DNA from: Saccharopolyspora gloriosae
Lineage (GTDB): Bacteria; Actinomycetota; Actinomycetes; Mycobacteriales; Pseudonocardiaceae
Direction of reading: 5' to 3'
Length of the DNA: 64,000 bases
Assembly: GCF_014203325.1 (NCBI RefSeq)
Contig: NZ_JACHIV010000001.1
Coordinates: 5,023,501-5,087,500 of the forward strand
Part shown: in pieces, positions 8,301-15,992 of the stretch
How positions within the stretch are numbered: position 1 is the first letter of the stretch
Layout of the letters: each line of letters starts with the position of its first letter
Translations under genes and position numbers: made by a program
The notes under the pieces: generated by a model
The model's database searches: none
The model's input: the letters and a program-made list of their open reading frames with translations, nothing else
What the model was told of the DNA's origin: nothing

Positions 8301-8967
8301 GAACTGGCGCGACGACACCGACCTGGCCGAGGTGTACGCGGTGTGGGGCGGTTTCGCCTACGGCCGCGGCCTGGAGGGCACGGAGGCGCGCGGCGACATG
8401 GAGTCCGCCTACAAGCGCATCTCGGTGGCGGCGAAGAACGTCGACACCCGCGAGCACGACATCGCCGATTCCGACGACTACTTCCAGTACCACGGCGGCA
8501 TGATCGCCACGGTCCGCGCGCTGACCGGCAAGGCGCCGGCGGCCTACATCGGCGACAGCAGCCGCCCGGACGCCATCCGGACGCGGTCGCTGACCGAGGA
8601 GACCTCGCGAGTGTTCCGCGCCCGCGTGGTCAACCCGCGCTGGCTGGAGGCGATGCGCCGCCACGGCTACAAGGGCGCGTTCGAGCTGGCGGCCACGGTG
8701 GACTACCTGTTCGGCTACGACGCCACGACGGGCGTGGTGGGCGACTGGATGTACGAGAAGCTCGCCGAGACCTACGTGCTCGACGAGGAGAACCAGAAGT
8801 TCCTCACCGAGTCCAACCCGTGGGCGCTGCACGGCATCACCGAGCGGCTCCTGGAGGCGGCGAACCGGAACATGTGGGAGTCCCCGAACCCGGACACCCT
8901 CGCCGCCCTGCACGAGGTCTACCTCCAGGCCGAAGGCGACCTGGAGGACGGCCCGGCGAAGGGCTGA
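5353..8967 (+). CDS. cobN: Cobaltochelatase large subunit CobN
   Basis: A 1204-residue protein, the normal CobN size, with the family signatures HLGKHGNLEWLPGK near residue 517, RGLINVLPTGRNFYSVDPKA near 798 and MWESPNPDTLAALHEVY near the C-terminus. CobN is the ATP-dependent large subunit that inserts cobalt into hydrogenobyrinic acid a,c-diamide. It needs partner AAA+ and VWA subunits; in actinobacteria a ChlI/ChlD-like protein is thought to serve, and one is encoded at 30873-32999 under its own cobalamin riboswitch. The ATG overlaps the leader ORF stop (ATGA). The gene is followed by a perfect hairpin (8978-9026) likely to end transcription. Confidence 0.96.
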   Translation: MILLLSTSDTDLLSARASGADFRLGNPARLGVDDLPPLLEGADLVIVRLLGGRRAWEEGLDALLAGPRPVVVLGGEQAPDAELMECSTVPGGVCAQAHAYLAQGGPENLTQLFNFLSDTVLLTGHGFEPPVETPKWGLLEREPRNTEGPKVAVLYYRAHHMAGNTAFAHALSDAIEDAGGRAMPVFCASLRAPEPGLLDTLRQADALIVTVLAAGGTKPATASAGGDDEAWDVGALADLDVPILQGLTLTSSREAWQDNDEGLSPLDMATQVAVPEFDGRLITVPFSFKENDSEGLPVYVADPERAARVAGIAVKHARLRYVEPKDKRLVLMLSAYPTKHSRIGNAVGLDTPASAVGLLQRLREAGYDIGPEDGPDALPGVAAQDGDALVHALIAAGGQDPDWLTEEQLSGNPVRIPAKRYADWFATLPDDLRESIEGHWGPPPGEQFVDRSHDPDGEIVLAALRAGNVVIMVQPPRGFGENPIAIYHDPDLPPSHHYLAAYRWLTDEFGAHAMVHLGKHGNLEWLPGKTAGMSASCAPDAALADLPLIYPFLVNDPGEGTQAKRRVHATLVDHLVPPMARAESYGDIAKLEQLLDEHAQISAMDPAKLPAIRSQIWTLMQAAKLDHDLGLDERPHEAEFDDMLLHVDGWLCEIKDAQIRDGLHVLGAAPKGEARVNLVLAMLRARQVWGGQSGALPGLREALGMLEDGSVARGTVDDVETSAHALVSGMEEHGWELGAVVEVCRSVLGDAPDDVVRVLEFAVAEVVPRLDATTDEMGATLHALEGGYVPAGPSGSPLRGLINVLPTGRNFYSVDPKAVPSRLAWETGHAIADSLIERYLADTGEYPRSVGLSVWGTSAMRTSGDDIAEVLALMGVRPTWDEASRRVNGLEVIPLDELGRPRVDVTVRISGFFRDAFPHVVTLLDDAVRKVAALDEPDEQNFVRAHAQADLAEHGDERRATTRIFGSKPGAYGAGLLPLMDSKNWRDDTDLAEVYAVWGGFAYGRGLEGTEARGDMESAYKRISVAAKNVDTREHDIADSDDYFQYHGGMIATVRALTGKAPAAYIGDSSRPDAIRTRSLTEETSRVFRARVVNPRWLEAMRRHGYKGAFELAATVDYLFGYDATTGVVGDWMYEKLAETYVLDEENQKFLTESNPWALHGITERLLEAANRNMWESPNPDTLAALHEVYLQAEGDLEDGPAKG

Positions 8968-8977
8968 GCAGTTTTCG

Positions 8978-9026
8978 AGTGAACGGACCGTTCGTCCAAT
9001 CCCATGAGACGAACGGTCCGTTCACT
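8978..9026. terminator. Perfect 19-bp hairpin of the AACGGACCGTTCG family, after cobN
   Basis: Arms 8978-8996 and 9008-9026 are exact complements (AGTGAACGGACCGTTCGTC and its reverse complement) around an 11-base loop. It begins 10 bases after the cobN stop. There is no T-run. Related hairpins stand at 10365, 57491, 57555, 59166 and 59316, always at gene 3' ends, so a transcription-ending or 3'-end-protecting role is inferred. Confidence 0.75.
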
Positions 9027-9101
9027 TCGGGTTCGCAGGAATCAACGCCGGCGGCCGATCGAGAACGCTCTCCCGTGACGGCATCGCGGCGATCTGTTCG
9101 G

Positions 9102-9539
9102 TTACCGATCCGTGTCGGGTTCGCCGGACACGCCGAACATCGCTTCCAATGTTTCCGGGTTGATTCCGGTGTCCACGACCGGCATCGCGCCGTGATAGCT
9201 CGTCCAGGACAGGCACGTCGGGCGCTTTCCGGTCGCGGCGAACTCCTCGGCCGCGTCGAGCACGCTCGTCGCGTCGATCTCCGCACCGGGAGGAAACGGG
9301 ATCCCCGCCCACCCGTACACATTCACATCGCCGTTCGTTCCGCCGGTGCTCACCGTCCCACCATCGGCTTGCCACAGGCACACGCCCCGGTCACCACTGA
9401 ATCCGACGACGAGTTCCGCACCGCTGTCATGCGTGAGATAGACGATCACCCGATCGTCGCCCTGCTGCGCGACCAGCGCAGCACGCACATCTGTCGTGTC
9501 AAGCGAGGTTTCGTCTTCGAGCTCGATCGTGAGCGTCAT
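9102..9539 (-). CDS. Imm1-family immunity protein
   Basis: A 145-residue acidic protein with features of the Imm1 family: a paired beta start (MTLTIELEDET), LTHDSGAELVVGFSG near residue 40, a GWAGIPFPPGAEI segment near 80 and EFAATGKRPTCLSW near 105. Imm1 proteins are small cytoplasmic immunity factors found beside polymorphic toxins, often deaminases. The ATG at 9539 overlaps the stop of the upstream deaminase gene (ATGA), the tight toxin-then-immunity arrangement expected. It would bind and neutralise the neighbouring toxin in the producer; this pairing is inferred from position and family. Upstream in-frame extension lies inside the toxin gene and is not used. Confidence 0.8.
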   Translation of the reverse strand: MTLTIELEDETSLDTTDVRAALVAQQGDDRVIVYLTHDSGAELVVGFSGDRGVCLWQADGGTVSTGGTNGDVNVYGWAGIPFPPGAEIDATSVLDAAEEFAATGKRPTCLSWTSYHGAMPVVDTGINPETLEAMFGVSGEPDTDR

Positions 9540-10303
9540 CGGTTCGCCTTCCCGTGATACGTGCGCCGGTAGGGGCGCCCCTTGCGGTCGGTGCCGGACA
9601 CCGTCACCTGCGAGCCTTCCGGAAGGAACCGCTCCAACACCTGGTGGCAACCCGTCGGCTTAGTCTGATAGCCACACGGAACATGATTGATCACGACCTC
9701 GGCAGACTTCACTCCGGCTCGAATCATCATCGCAGTCGCACGCATCTCGACGTGGTAAGGCAGATATTCGGGCGCCGCGATGCCGAGCCGGGTGATCCGC
9801 TCACGTGCCTCCTGTGTCCAGATGTCCCACTGATCTGACCGGAACTCACCAGCTATCGGCCGATCACCGATTTTGATCTTGCCGACCGTGTGATCTCCCT
9901 TTTCCCGCACTCGCGGCGGAAGCTCCGGCACCGCCCACGCTGCTTCCGGCGGGTACTCGGAGCCGTCGACGCCGACGGCGTTCGGCGACCGCTTCGGCAC
10001 GGCCGTGGGCTCCGGCGTGCGAGCGGCGGCCGGGCCGGGACTCGCACCGAGCCGCGACAGGTAGGCGGTGACCCGCTTCCGGACCGCCCGCACGGTGGCA
10101 CGCACCTCGGCCAGCTGATCGACTGTCATCTCCTGCGACCTGACCGCGTCGAGCGCATCCGGCGCGGACGCACCAGCAAGCGCGTGCGTGAGCGCGTCGC
10201 GGCTCTCCGCCGACGCCATGCCCGCGGCCGTGATCTGCTCGGTCGCCTCGTCGAGCCTGCCGAGCACTGCCGTGAGCCTGCGGTCGACTTCTTCCACGGA
10301 CAT
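9536..10303 (-). CDS. DddA-like (SCP1.201-type) cytosine deaminase toxin
   Basis: A 255-residue protein. The C-terminal part (about 135-255) has the deaminase zinc site: H184-V-E186 in YHVEMRATAMMI, then PCGYQTKPTGC with C210 and C219, followed by LERFLPEGSQVTV. This layout (HxE, then a widely spaced PC...GC and an LP-G strand) matches the SCP1.201/DddA-like deaminases, members of which deaminate cytosine in double-stranded DNA. Residues 1-85 are predicted helical, then a Pro/Ala linker, with no signal peptide. That suggests delivery by a contact-dependent or type VII-like route, but no secretion genes are nearby. The gene is coupled to the Imm1 gene downstream. Activity and target are inferred. 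Confidence 0.82.
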   Translation of the reverse strand: MSVEEVDRRLTAVLGRLDEATEQITAAGMASAESRDALTHALAGASAPDALDAVRSQEMTVDQLAEVRATVRAVRKRVTAYLSRLGASPGPAAARTPEPTAVPKRSPNAVGVDGSEYPPEAAWAVPELPPRVREKGDHTVGKIKIGDRPIAGEFRSDQWDIWTQEARERITRLGIAAPEYLPYHVEMRATAMMIRAGVKSAEVVINHVPCGYQTKPTGCHQVLERFLPEGSQVTVSGTDRKGRPYRRTYHGKANR

Positions 10304-10364
10304 CCGCGCCCCCGGTCCCGTCGCCGTCCAGGCCGATCATGCAGGCGAGCACCGACACAAAGTG

Positions 10365-10413
10365 AGTGAACGGACCGTTCGTCCAATCCCGTTGGACGAA
10401 CGGTCCGTTCACT
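10365..10413. terminator. Perfect 22-bp hairpin of the AACGGACCGTTCG family, 3' of helR
   Basis: Arms 10365-10386 and 10392-10413 are exact complements with a 5-base loop (TCCCG). The hairpin lies 16 bases after the helR stop (minus strand) and about 60 bases upstream of the deaminase start, so it probably separates the helR transcript from the toxin operon. It is the most perfect copy of the family in the window. Confidence 0.75.
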
Positions 10414-10428
10414 CCCAGTGTCCCGGCC

Positions 10429-12618
10429 CTACGCCGAGCCGTCCCGTTCCGCGAGGCCCGACAGCGCCGGGGGCAGCGAGCCCGTGTGCAGGACGCCGAG
10501 GCGTTGGGTGGCTCGGGTGAGGGCGACGTAGAGCTCCGCCGCGCCGCGCGGGCCGTCGGCGAGGATGCGCTCCGGGTCCACGACGAGGACCGCGTCGTAC
10601 TCCAGGCCCTTCGTGTCCGCCGCCGGGACCGCGCCCGGCACCTCCGGCGGCCCGATCACGACGCTGGTGCCGTCGCGACCCGCCTCGTCCCGCACGAATT
10701 CCTCGACGACGGCGGGAAGTTCGTCCGCGGTGACCTTCCTGGACCACGGCTCGACGCCGCACGAGCGGACCGACTCCGGCGGCTTGCCGTCGGGGGCGAA
10801 CTCGGCGAGCAGCGCCGCGGCGACGTTCATGATCTCCGCCGGGGTGCGGTAGTTCACCGTGAGCGACCGGTAGGCCCAGCGGCCGGGCACGTACGGCTCC
10901 AGCATCGCGCCCCACGACGTCGCCCCGGCCTCCGAGCGGCGTTGCGCCAGGTCGCCGACGACCGTGAAGGACCGGCTCGGGCAGCGCCGCATCAGCACCC
11001 GCCAGTCCATTTCGGACAGTTCCTGCGCTTCGTCGACGACGACGTGGCGGTACGTCCACTCCCGGTCCGCGGCGGCGCGTTCGGCGAGGTCGCGGGTGTC
11101 GTGCTCGACGAAGCGGTTCGCGAGGTCCGCGGCGCCCAGCAGGTCGGTGGCGTAGAGGTGGTCCTCGTCGTCCATCGAGTCCTGGCGGCCGGTGAGCTGG
11201 TCCATCACGTCCGACGCGTACTCGGCTTCGGCGGCGCGTTCCCGCTCGGCGGCGCGCGCGGCGCGCTCCTCGGCGGCCTTGTCCCTGCCGAGCAGGTCGA
11301 CGAGCTCGTCGAGCAGCGGCACGTCCGACACCGTCCACGCGGCGCCGTCGGCGCGCAGCAGCGACGGGTCGGCGCCCGCCGCGCGCAGGCGCTCCGGGCT
11401 GGAGTACAGCCCGGCGAGGACGTCCTCCGGCGTCAGCACCGGCCACAGCTCGTCGAGCGCGGCGGTGAACGCCTCGTCACCGGCCAGTTCCGCCAGCAGC
11501 TCCGCCTTCAACCGCTCCCGCGTCACCCGGTCGTCGCCACCCGGCCAGCCGCGCGCGATCCGGGACAGCGCCCGCTCGGTGAGCACGTAGGTGATGATCT
11601 CGGCGAAGACCGCGCGGGCCTCGTTGTGCGGGAGCCCGGACGACCGGGCCTCCTCCCGCGCCCACTCGGCGACGTCGGCGGTGATCCGCTGCGCGGTCCC
11701 GCCCAGCTGCACCGGCAGCGGCTCCTCCGGCACCCGCTGGCGCGCGGCGACCGCCGCGGCGAGCACGTCCAGCATCGCCAGCGATCCCTTGCGCCGCACC
11801 ACTTCCGGCACGTCCTCGGCCGTCACGCGCAGGCCGGGCAGGAGGTCGCCCGCCGTCATGAACACCACGTCGGACTCGCCCAGTGACGGCAGCACGCGGC
11901 CGATGTAGGTCAGGAACTCCGGGTTGGGGCCGACCACGAGCACGCCGTGGCGTTCCATCCGCTCCCGCTGGGTGTAGAGCAGGTAGGCGACGCGGTGCAA
12001 CGCCACCACCGTCTTCCCGGTGCCCGGGCCGCCCTCGATCACGAGCACGCCGGAGTGGTCGAGGCGGATGATCTCGTCCTGCTCGCCCTGGATCGTCGCG
12101 ACGATGTCGCGCATCCCCGCTCCGCGCGGCGCGTTGACCGCCGCGAGCAGCGCCGCGTCGCCGCGCTCCTCGCCGGACGGGCGGCCGAGCACCTCGTCGG
12201 TGAACTCGACGATCCGTCGCCCGCGCGCGTGGAACTGGCGCCGCCTGCGCATGTTCTCCGGCGTGGCCCCGGTCGCGACGTAGAACGGGCGCGCCGCGGG
12301 TGCCCGCCAGTCCAGCAGCAGCGGCTCGTACTCGTCGTCCTCGTCGAAGATGCCGATCCGGCCGATGTAGGAGCGCTCATCGTCCAGCGAGTCCAGCCGG
12401 CCGAAGCACAGCCCGTTGTCGGCCACGTCCAGCCGCTTCATCTCCTTGGCCCGCGTGCGCACCTCGACGTCGCGCTCCACGGCCGTCCCGCCGTTGCCCA
12501 GCAACGCCGCGTCGAACTCGCCCTTCACCCGCGCCCGTTCCGCGTCGAGCCGCGCGTAGAGATCGGCCACGTAGCCACGCTCGGACCGCAGTTCTTCTTC
12601 GTACCCCTGAGTTGACAC
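10429..12618 (-). CDS. helR: HelD-family RNA polymerase-associated helicase, HelR-like
   Basis: A 729-residue UvrD/Rep-type ATPase. The N-terminus (GYEEELRSERGYVADLYARL) is the coiled-coil arm typical of actinobacterial HelD. Walker A is GGPGTGKT at residues 196-203, Walker B is VVVDEAQELS, and later helicase motifs include SLTVNYRTPAEIM and LYVALTRATQRL. HelD proteins enter RNA polymerase, release stalled complexes and, in the HelR subgroup, displace rifamycins. GTG at 12618 follows GAGGAG at a good distance; extension further upstream has no family match. A rifamycin-associated-element-like palindrome lies about 190 bases upstream, which supports HelR rather than plain HelD. Resistance itself is inferred. 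Confidence 0.88.
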   Translation of the reverse strand: MSTQGYEEELRSERGYVADLYARLDAERARVKGEFDAALLGNGGTAVERDVEVRTRAKEMKRLDVADNGLCFGRLDSLDDERSYIGRIGIFDEDDEYEPLLLDWRAPAARPFYVATGATPENMRRRRQFHARGRRIVEFTDEVLGRPSGEERGDAALLAAVNAPRGAGMRDIVATIQGEQDEIIRLDHSGVLVIEGGPGTGKTVVALHRVAYLLYTQRERMERHGVLVVGPNPEFLTYIGRVLPSLGESDVVFMTAGDLLPGLRVTAEDVPEVVRRKGSLAMLDVLAAAVAARQRVPEEPLPVQLGGTAQRITADVAEWAREEARSSGLPHNEARAVFAEIITYVLTERALSRIARGWPGGDDRVTRERLKAELLAELAGDEAFTAALDELWPVLTPEDVLAGLYSSPERLRAAGADPSLLRADGAAWTVSDVPLLDELVDLLGRDKAAEERAARAAERERAAEAEYASDVMDQLTGRQDSMDDEDHLYATDLLGAADLANRFVEHDTRDLAERAAADREWTYRHVVVDEAQELSEMDWRVLMRRCPSRSFTVVGDLAQRRSEAGATSWGAMLEPYVPGRWAYRSLTVNYRTPAEIMNVAAALLAEFAPDGKPPESVRSCGVEPWSRKVTADELPAVVEEFVRDEAGRDGTSVVIGPPEVPGAVPAADTKGLEYDAVLVVDPERILADGPRGAAELYVALTRATQRLGVLHTGSLPPALSGLAERDGSA

Positions 12619-13109
12619 GTTCTCCTCATCGCGACTGGCCGGTTCCGGTGGGCCGTCCATTTCGGTCCGCCGGGCGCGGCGCCCCGGTTCGACGATCTTC
12701 CTCGGCCTTCCGGCGACGTTCCCCCGAGTCCCCGGCAGCACCGCGGGACGTCGCACGCGCGTCCCATTTCCCCAGCGCTCGGCTTCGATGAGCGATTCTG
12801 CGGCAGCACGGGGGGCTTGCCGCAAGTACCCCGGTGCGCTATACGTTGAAGCCGGGAAGGAGAAGAGTCTCCCCCATTCCCGCGCCGCGGAGAACACCCG
12901 CCCGGCCCTTCGCCCGAGGCCCGCTTCCCCGGCATGGCACGGAGTTCCTCGTCACAGCCCACCGCGAACGCGGCCCGGTGCCCGGAGCCGCGCAGCCGCA
13001 CCCGACTCCTCCCGCCATGTCCGATCCGGAACGTGGCGGTCCGCACGTCGCCTGGCCCGGCGGCCCCCTGCCTGGTCAGCTGGGTGCGACAAGCGGAACG
13101 GAGTCGTCC
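12619..13109. other. Divergent control region between helR and an MFS gene
   Basis: About 490 bases with no convincing gene. It contains the palindrome at 12812-12832 and candidate promoters on both strands. On the minus strand TTGCGG lies 19 bases from CAGAAT (12800-12795). On the plus strand TTGCCG lies 17 bases from TATACG (about 12841). Both transcripts would have long leaders of about 170 and 260 bases. Promoter assignments are inferred from sequence only. Confidence 0.55.
12812..12832 (-). promoter_or_regulatory. Rifamycin-associated-element-like palindrome
   Basis: Read on the minus strand the site has GGGG, two bases, then CTTGCGGCAAGCCCC: an inverted repeat with the core CTTGC-G-GCAAG flanked by G4 and C4. 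As I recall it, the rifamycin-associated element (RAE) placed before rifamycin-inactivating genes and helR has the same CTTGCGGCAAG core. It overlaps a possible -35 (TTGCGG) for helR. It would make helR inducible by rifamycins; this is inferred. Confidence 0.7.
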
Positions 13110-14321
13110 ATGTCGCAGGAGCGCGAACTTTCCCCGCCCACGATCACCGCCGCCCCGAGGCCGTTCGCGATCGACGTGCTGGTGGCGTTCGGGCTGGCGC
13201 TCGGATCGTCGTCCGCGCAGGGGCTCGGGCGGTTCGCCTACGGGCTGCTGCTGCCGTCGATGAGCGGTGCGCTGCACTGGTCGTTCGCGACGGCCGGGCT
13301 GATGAACACCGCGAACGCGCTCGGCTACCTGCTGGGCGCGCTCGTCGCGGCCCCGGCCGCGCGCCGCTGGAACCCGCGCCGGCTGTTCGTCTCCGGCCTG
13401 ATCGCCACCGCGCTGCTGCTGTTCGCCGCCGCGCTCACCGGCGACGTCGTGGTGCTGTTCGTGCTGCGGCTGGCGACCGGTGTCGCGGGCGCGGTGGCCT
13501 TCGTGCTCGGCGGCGTGCTCGCCACCGGTTTCAGCCAGGGCAGGCCCGGCGGGCGGTCCGCGGTGCTGCTCGGCATCTACTTCAGCGGCGGCGGGCTCGG
13601 CGTGCTGCTGTCCGGCCTGGCGCTGCCACCGGTGCTGCGGGCGGGTCCGCCGGACGACGCGTGGCGCTGGGGCTGGGTGGTGCTCGGCGCGCTGGCGGCC
13701 CTGTCGGTGCTGCTGGTGATCCCGGCGGCCAGGCGGACCGCGGCGCCGCCGCCGTCGCCGGACGGGGCGCGGTTCTCGCCGAAGCCGATCATCGCCACCT
13801 TGATCGCCTACGGCCTGTTCGGCGTCGGGTACATCGCGTACATGACCTTCATCGGCGCCTACCTGGAAGCGGGCGGGGCGGGCACCGCGGAGGTCTCGGT
13901 GTTCTGGTCGGTGCTGGGCGCTTCCGCGATCGCGGGCGGTTTCGCGTGGGGGCCGATGCTGGGGCGGTTGCACGGCGGCCGGGCGCTGGCGGTGCTGCTG
14001 GTGGTCCTGGCGGTGGGCGCGGCGCTGCCGCTGATCTCCACCGGCGTCGTGGCCGAGTTCGCCTCCGCGCTGCTGTTCGGCTGCTCGTTCCTGTCCGTGG
14101 TCACCGCCGTGACCACCACCGCGCGCCACGCGCTGCCGCCGCACCGGTGGGCCGCCGCGATCGGCGCGCTCACCACCGTGTTCGCCGCCGGCCAGTGCGC
14201 GGGTCCGGTGCTGGCGGGGGTGCTCTCCGACGGCGGCGGCATCGGCACCGGCCTGCTCATGTCCGTCGGCATCCTGGCGTGCGCGGCGCTGGTCGCCCTC
14301 GCCCAGCCCGCGGCCCGGTGA
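13110..14321 (+). CDS. MFS transporter, YbfB/YjiJ family
   Basis: A 403-residue membrane protein with about 12 hydrophobic segments and the YbfB/YjiJ-type start (LGSSSAQGLGRFAYGLLLPSM) near residue 25. Loops carry RRWNPRRLFVSG between helices 2 and 3, typical of the major facilitator fold. Substrate is unknown. ATG at 13110 follows ACGGAG; in-frame extension upstream reads through low-complexity sequence and is unlikely. It is divergent from helR and may share its control region, so a role in drug efflux is possible but not shown. It is convergent with the small zinc-ribbon gene at 14330. Confidence 0.85.
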   Translation: MSQERELSPPTITAAPRPFAIDVLVAFGLALGSSSAQGLGRFAYGLLLPSMSGALHWSFATAGLMNTANALGYLLGALVAAPAARRWNPRRLFVSGLIATALLLFAAALTGDVVVLFVLRLATGVAGAVAFVLGGVLATGFSQGRPGGRSAVLLGIYFSGGGLGVLLSGLALPPVLRAGPPDDAWRWGWVVLGALAALSVLLVIPAARRTAAPPPSPDGARFSPKPIIATLIAYGLFGVGYIAYMTFIGAYLEAGGAGTAEVSVFWSVLGASAIAGGFAWGPMLGRLHGGRALAVLLVVLAVGAALPLISTGVVAEFASALLFGCSFLSVVTAVTTTARHALPPHRWAAAIGALTTVFAAGQCAGPVLAGVLSDGGGIGTGLLMSVGILACAALVALAQPAAR

Positions 14322-14329
14322 TCGGTCGG

Positions 14330-14554
14330 TCAGCGCGGGAAGCGGACGAGCTCCGTGGCGGCCTCGGGCTGGCGTCCCTGCCCCGAGGAGCACGCGCCGC
14401 ACACCACGCGCGGCTTCTCCGGCCTGCCGAGGCGGCGGTGGACCCGGCCGCGGATCACGTGCCCGCACCGGGCCACCGGCTGCGGACCACCGGTGCGCAG
14501 CTCCACCGCGTGCCACAACGACTCCCGTTCCGAAGCCATGAACACCCGTGCCAT
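14330..14554 (-). CDS. Small Cys/His protein of unknown function
   Basis: A 74-residue basic protein with MARVFMASERESLWHAVELR at the start and two Cys motifs, RCGH near residue 30 and VVCGACSSG near 52, which could hold one zinc ion. It has a good ribosome binding site (GGGAGG, 7 bases before the ATG). I do not recognise a named family; short proteins of this type in actinomycetes are usually annotated as hypothetical. It ends 8 bases from the MFS stop, convergent, and starts about 110 bases from the divergent XRE gene. Confidence 0.65.
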   Translation of the reverse strand: MARVFMASERESLWHAVELRTGGPQPVARCGHVIRGRVHRRLGRPEKPRVVCGACSSGQGRQPEAATELVRFPR

Positions 14555-14663
14555 GCGTACCTCCCTGTTGCCTGCCTCCCAGGTGATCGACGTCTAATAG
14601 ACGCCGATTAATAGCTCGTTCGGGTCACGAAGCGCGCGCAGCGGACTGGCTACGATCTGCTCC

Positions 14664-15521
14664 GTGCCCGCAGACACCATCCGAGTCACGCCCCGAGCGC
14701 GCGCGCTCGCCGCCGCCATTCGATCCACCAGGGAGAACTCCGGAATCAGCGGCCGGGAATTGAGCAAAAGGCTCGGCCTGAGCCACGGAACCGTGTCGCA
14801 CTGGGAAACCGGCCGCCGCATTCCGACACCGGAGGACGTCGCCTCGTTCCTCGCGGTGGCGGGCGTGACCGGAAAGGAACGGCAACGACTGCTCGACCTC
14901 GCCCGGCACGCGAGCGAACCGAATTGGCTCACCGTGGGAATGCCCGGAATTCCGCAGCAGCTCGCGGGCGCCGTGGAATGCGAGCGGTCCGCTTCGGCGA
15001 TCGTCGAGTGGGCGCCGATGGCCGTGCCCGGCCTGCTGCAGACCGCGGGCTACTCCCGCGCGGTCTCGGCAGCGGGCGGGCTCACCTCCGATGAGACCGA
15101 ACGGCGAGCCACCGTCCGAGCCGGGCGGCGCGAGATCATTCTGCGGGATGATCCGGTTCGATTCACCGCGTTGATCGGTGAGCACAGCCTTTCCGATCGG
15201 ATCGGAACTCCGCCGGTGATGCTGGACCAGCTGCACTTCCTGCTGGAACTCGCGGAACGCGACAACGTCACGATCCAGGTCGTGCCGCCCCGCGTCGGCT
15301 GGCATCCGGGACTGGCAGGCCCGTTCGTGCTCTACGACTTCCCCGATTCGCCCGCGGTCGTGCACTTCGAGCACTACAGTTCCGGTGCTTTCGTCCCGGA
15401 CGACGACGACGTCCAGGCATATCGGCAGGCCGTGAGCAGAATTCGCGAACTCGCGCTGAGCCCGGCCGACACGATCGATCTGATCACGGAATCAGCGAGC
15501 GAACTGGAGAGATCAGCATGA
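14664..15521 (+). CDS. XRE-family regulator with DUF5753 (Scr1-like)
   Basis: A 285-residue protein. Residues about 15-75 are a helix-turn-helix (GISGRELSKRLGLSHGTVSHWETGRR), and residues about 100-275 match DUF5753, with AMAVPGLLQTAGYSRAV-like and VVPPRVGWHPGLAGPF motifs. Such proteins are paired with a small DUF397 partner encoded just downstream, as here (ATGA overlap at 15518). A TACGAT -10-like hexamer ends 8 bases before the GTG start and no Shine-Dalgarno is present, so the mRNA may be leaderless. Family members act in developmental or antibiotic control, but the targets here are unknown. Confidence 0.9.
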   Translation: MPADTIRVTPRARALAAAIRSTRENSGISGRELSKRLGLSHGTVSHWETGRRIPTPEDVASFLAVAGVTGKERQRLLDLARHASEPNWLTVGMPGIPQQLAGAVECERSASAIVEWAPMAVPGLLQTAGYSRAVSAAGGLTSDETERRATVRAGRREIILRDDPVRFTALIGEHSLSDRIGTPPVMLDQLHFLLELAERDNVTIQVVPPRVGWHPGLAGPFVLYDFPDSPAVVHFEHYSSGAFVPDDDDVQAYRQAVSRIRELALSPADTIDLITESASELERSA

Positions 15522-15706
15522 CCCCGACGAACTGGCGCACGTCGACCTACACCCACCCCAACGGCAACTGCGTGGAGGTGGGCAGGCTTGGAGATCGCGC
15601 CACCGTCCGCGACACGAAGAACCGCACCGCCGGGTACCTGACCATCGGTGAAGCGCAGTGGGCGACGTTCGTGCGGGAGATCGCCTCCGGCCGCTACGAC
15701 CGGTGA
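15518..15706 (+). CDS. DUF397 protein, partner of the XRE regulator
   Basis: A 62-residue DUF397 protein with the family pattern W-R-T-S near residue 7, GNCVEVGRLGDRATVRDTKN in the middle and AQWATFVREI at the end. It starts with an ATGA overlap with the XRE-DUF5753 gene, the usual arrangement. DUF397 proteins are thought to modulate or be regulated by their XRE partner, in a toxin-antitoxin-like or signalling module; the mechanism is not certain. Confidence 0.9.
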   Translation: MTPTNWRTSTYTHPNGNCVEVGRLGDRATVRDTKNRTAGYLTIGEAQWATFVREIASGRYDR

Positions 15707-15797
15707 CCACGCCCGTGACCTCGGACGTCCCGGCGCCGGCGGAGCGAGCCGAGTCCCACCTCGTGACTCGGGCGCGTCCGGCGGGTAGAGATGAGCC

Positions 15798-15992
15798 ATG
15801 AAGATCACGATCGACGAGGACAGGTGCTGCGGCGCGGGGCAGTGCGTGCTGGAGGCACCGGACGTGTTCGACCAGCGCGCTGAGGACGGCGTGGTGGTGC
15901 TGCTCGACGCCGCTCCTCCCGCCGAACTGCACGAGGCGAGCCGGTCGGCGGAGCAGCTGTGCCCGACCGCGGCCATCGAGATCAGCGAATGA
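15798..15992 (+). CDS. 3Fe-4S-type ferredoxin
   Basis: A 64-residue acidic ferredoxin of the kind that serves actinobacterial cytochromes P450. The cluster ligands fit C10-x5-C16 (CCGAGQC) with a third cysteine in LCPTAAIEI near the end, a three-cysteine pattern that favours a 3Fe-4S cluster. It overlaps the ferredoxin reductase start by 4 bases (ATGA), so the two form an electron-transfer module. No cytochrome P450 gene lies nearby, so the acceptor is encoded elsewhere. Confidence 0.92.
   Translation: MKITIDEDRCCGAGQCVLEAPDVFDQRAEDGVVVLLDAAPPAELHEASRSAEQLCPTAAIEISE

Noticed and set aside
5134-8913. Long open frame antisense to cobN
   Set aside because: Shadow of cobN: biased Arg/His/Val composition and no ribosome binding site or domain.
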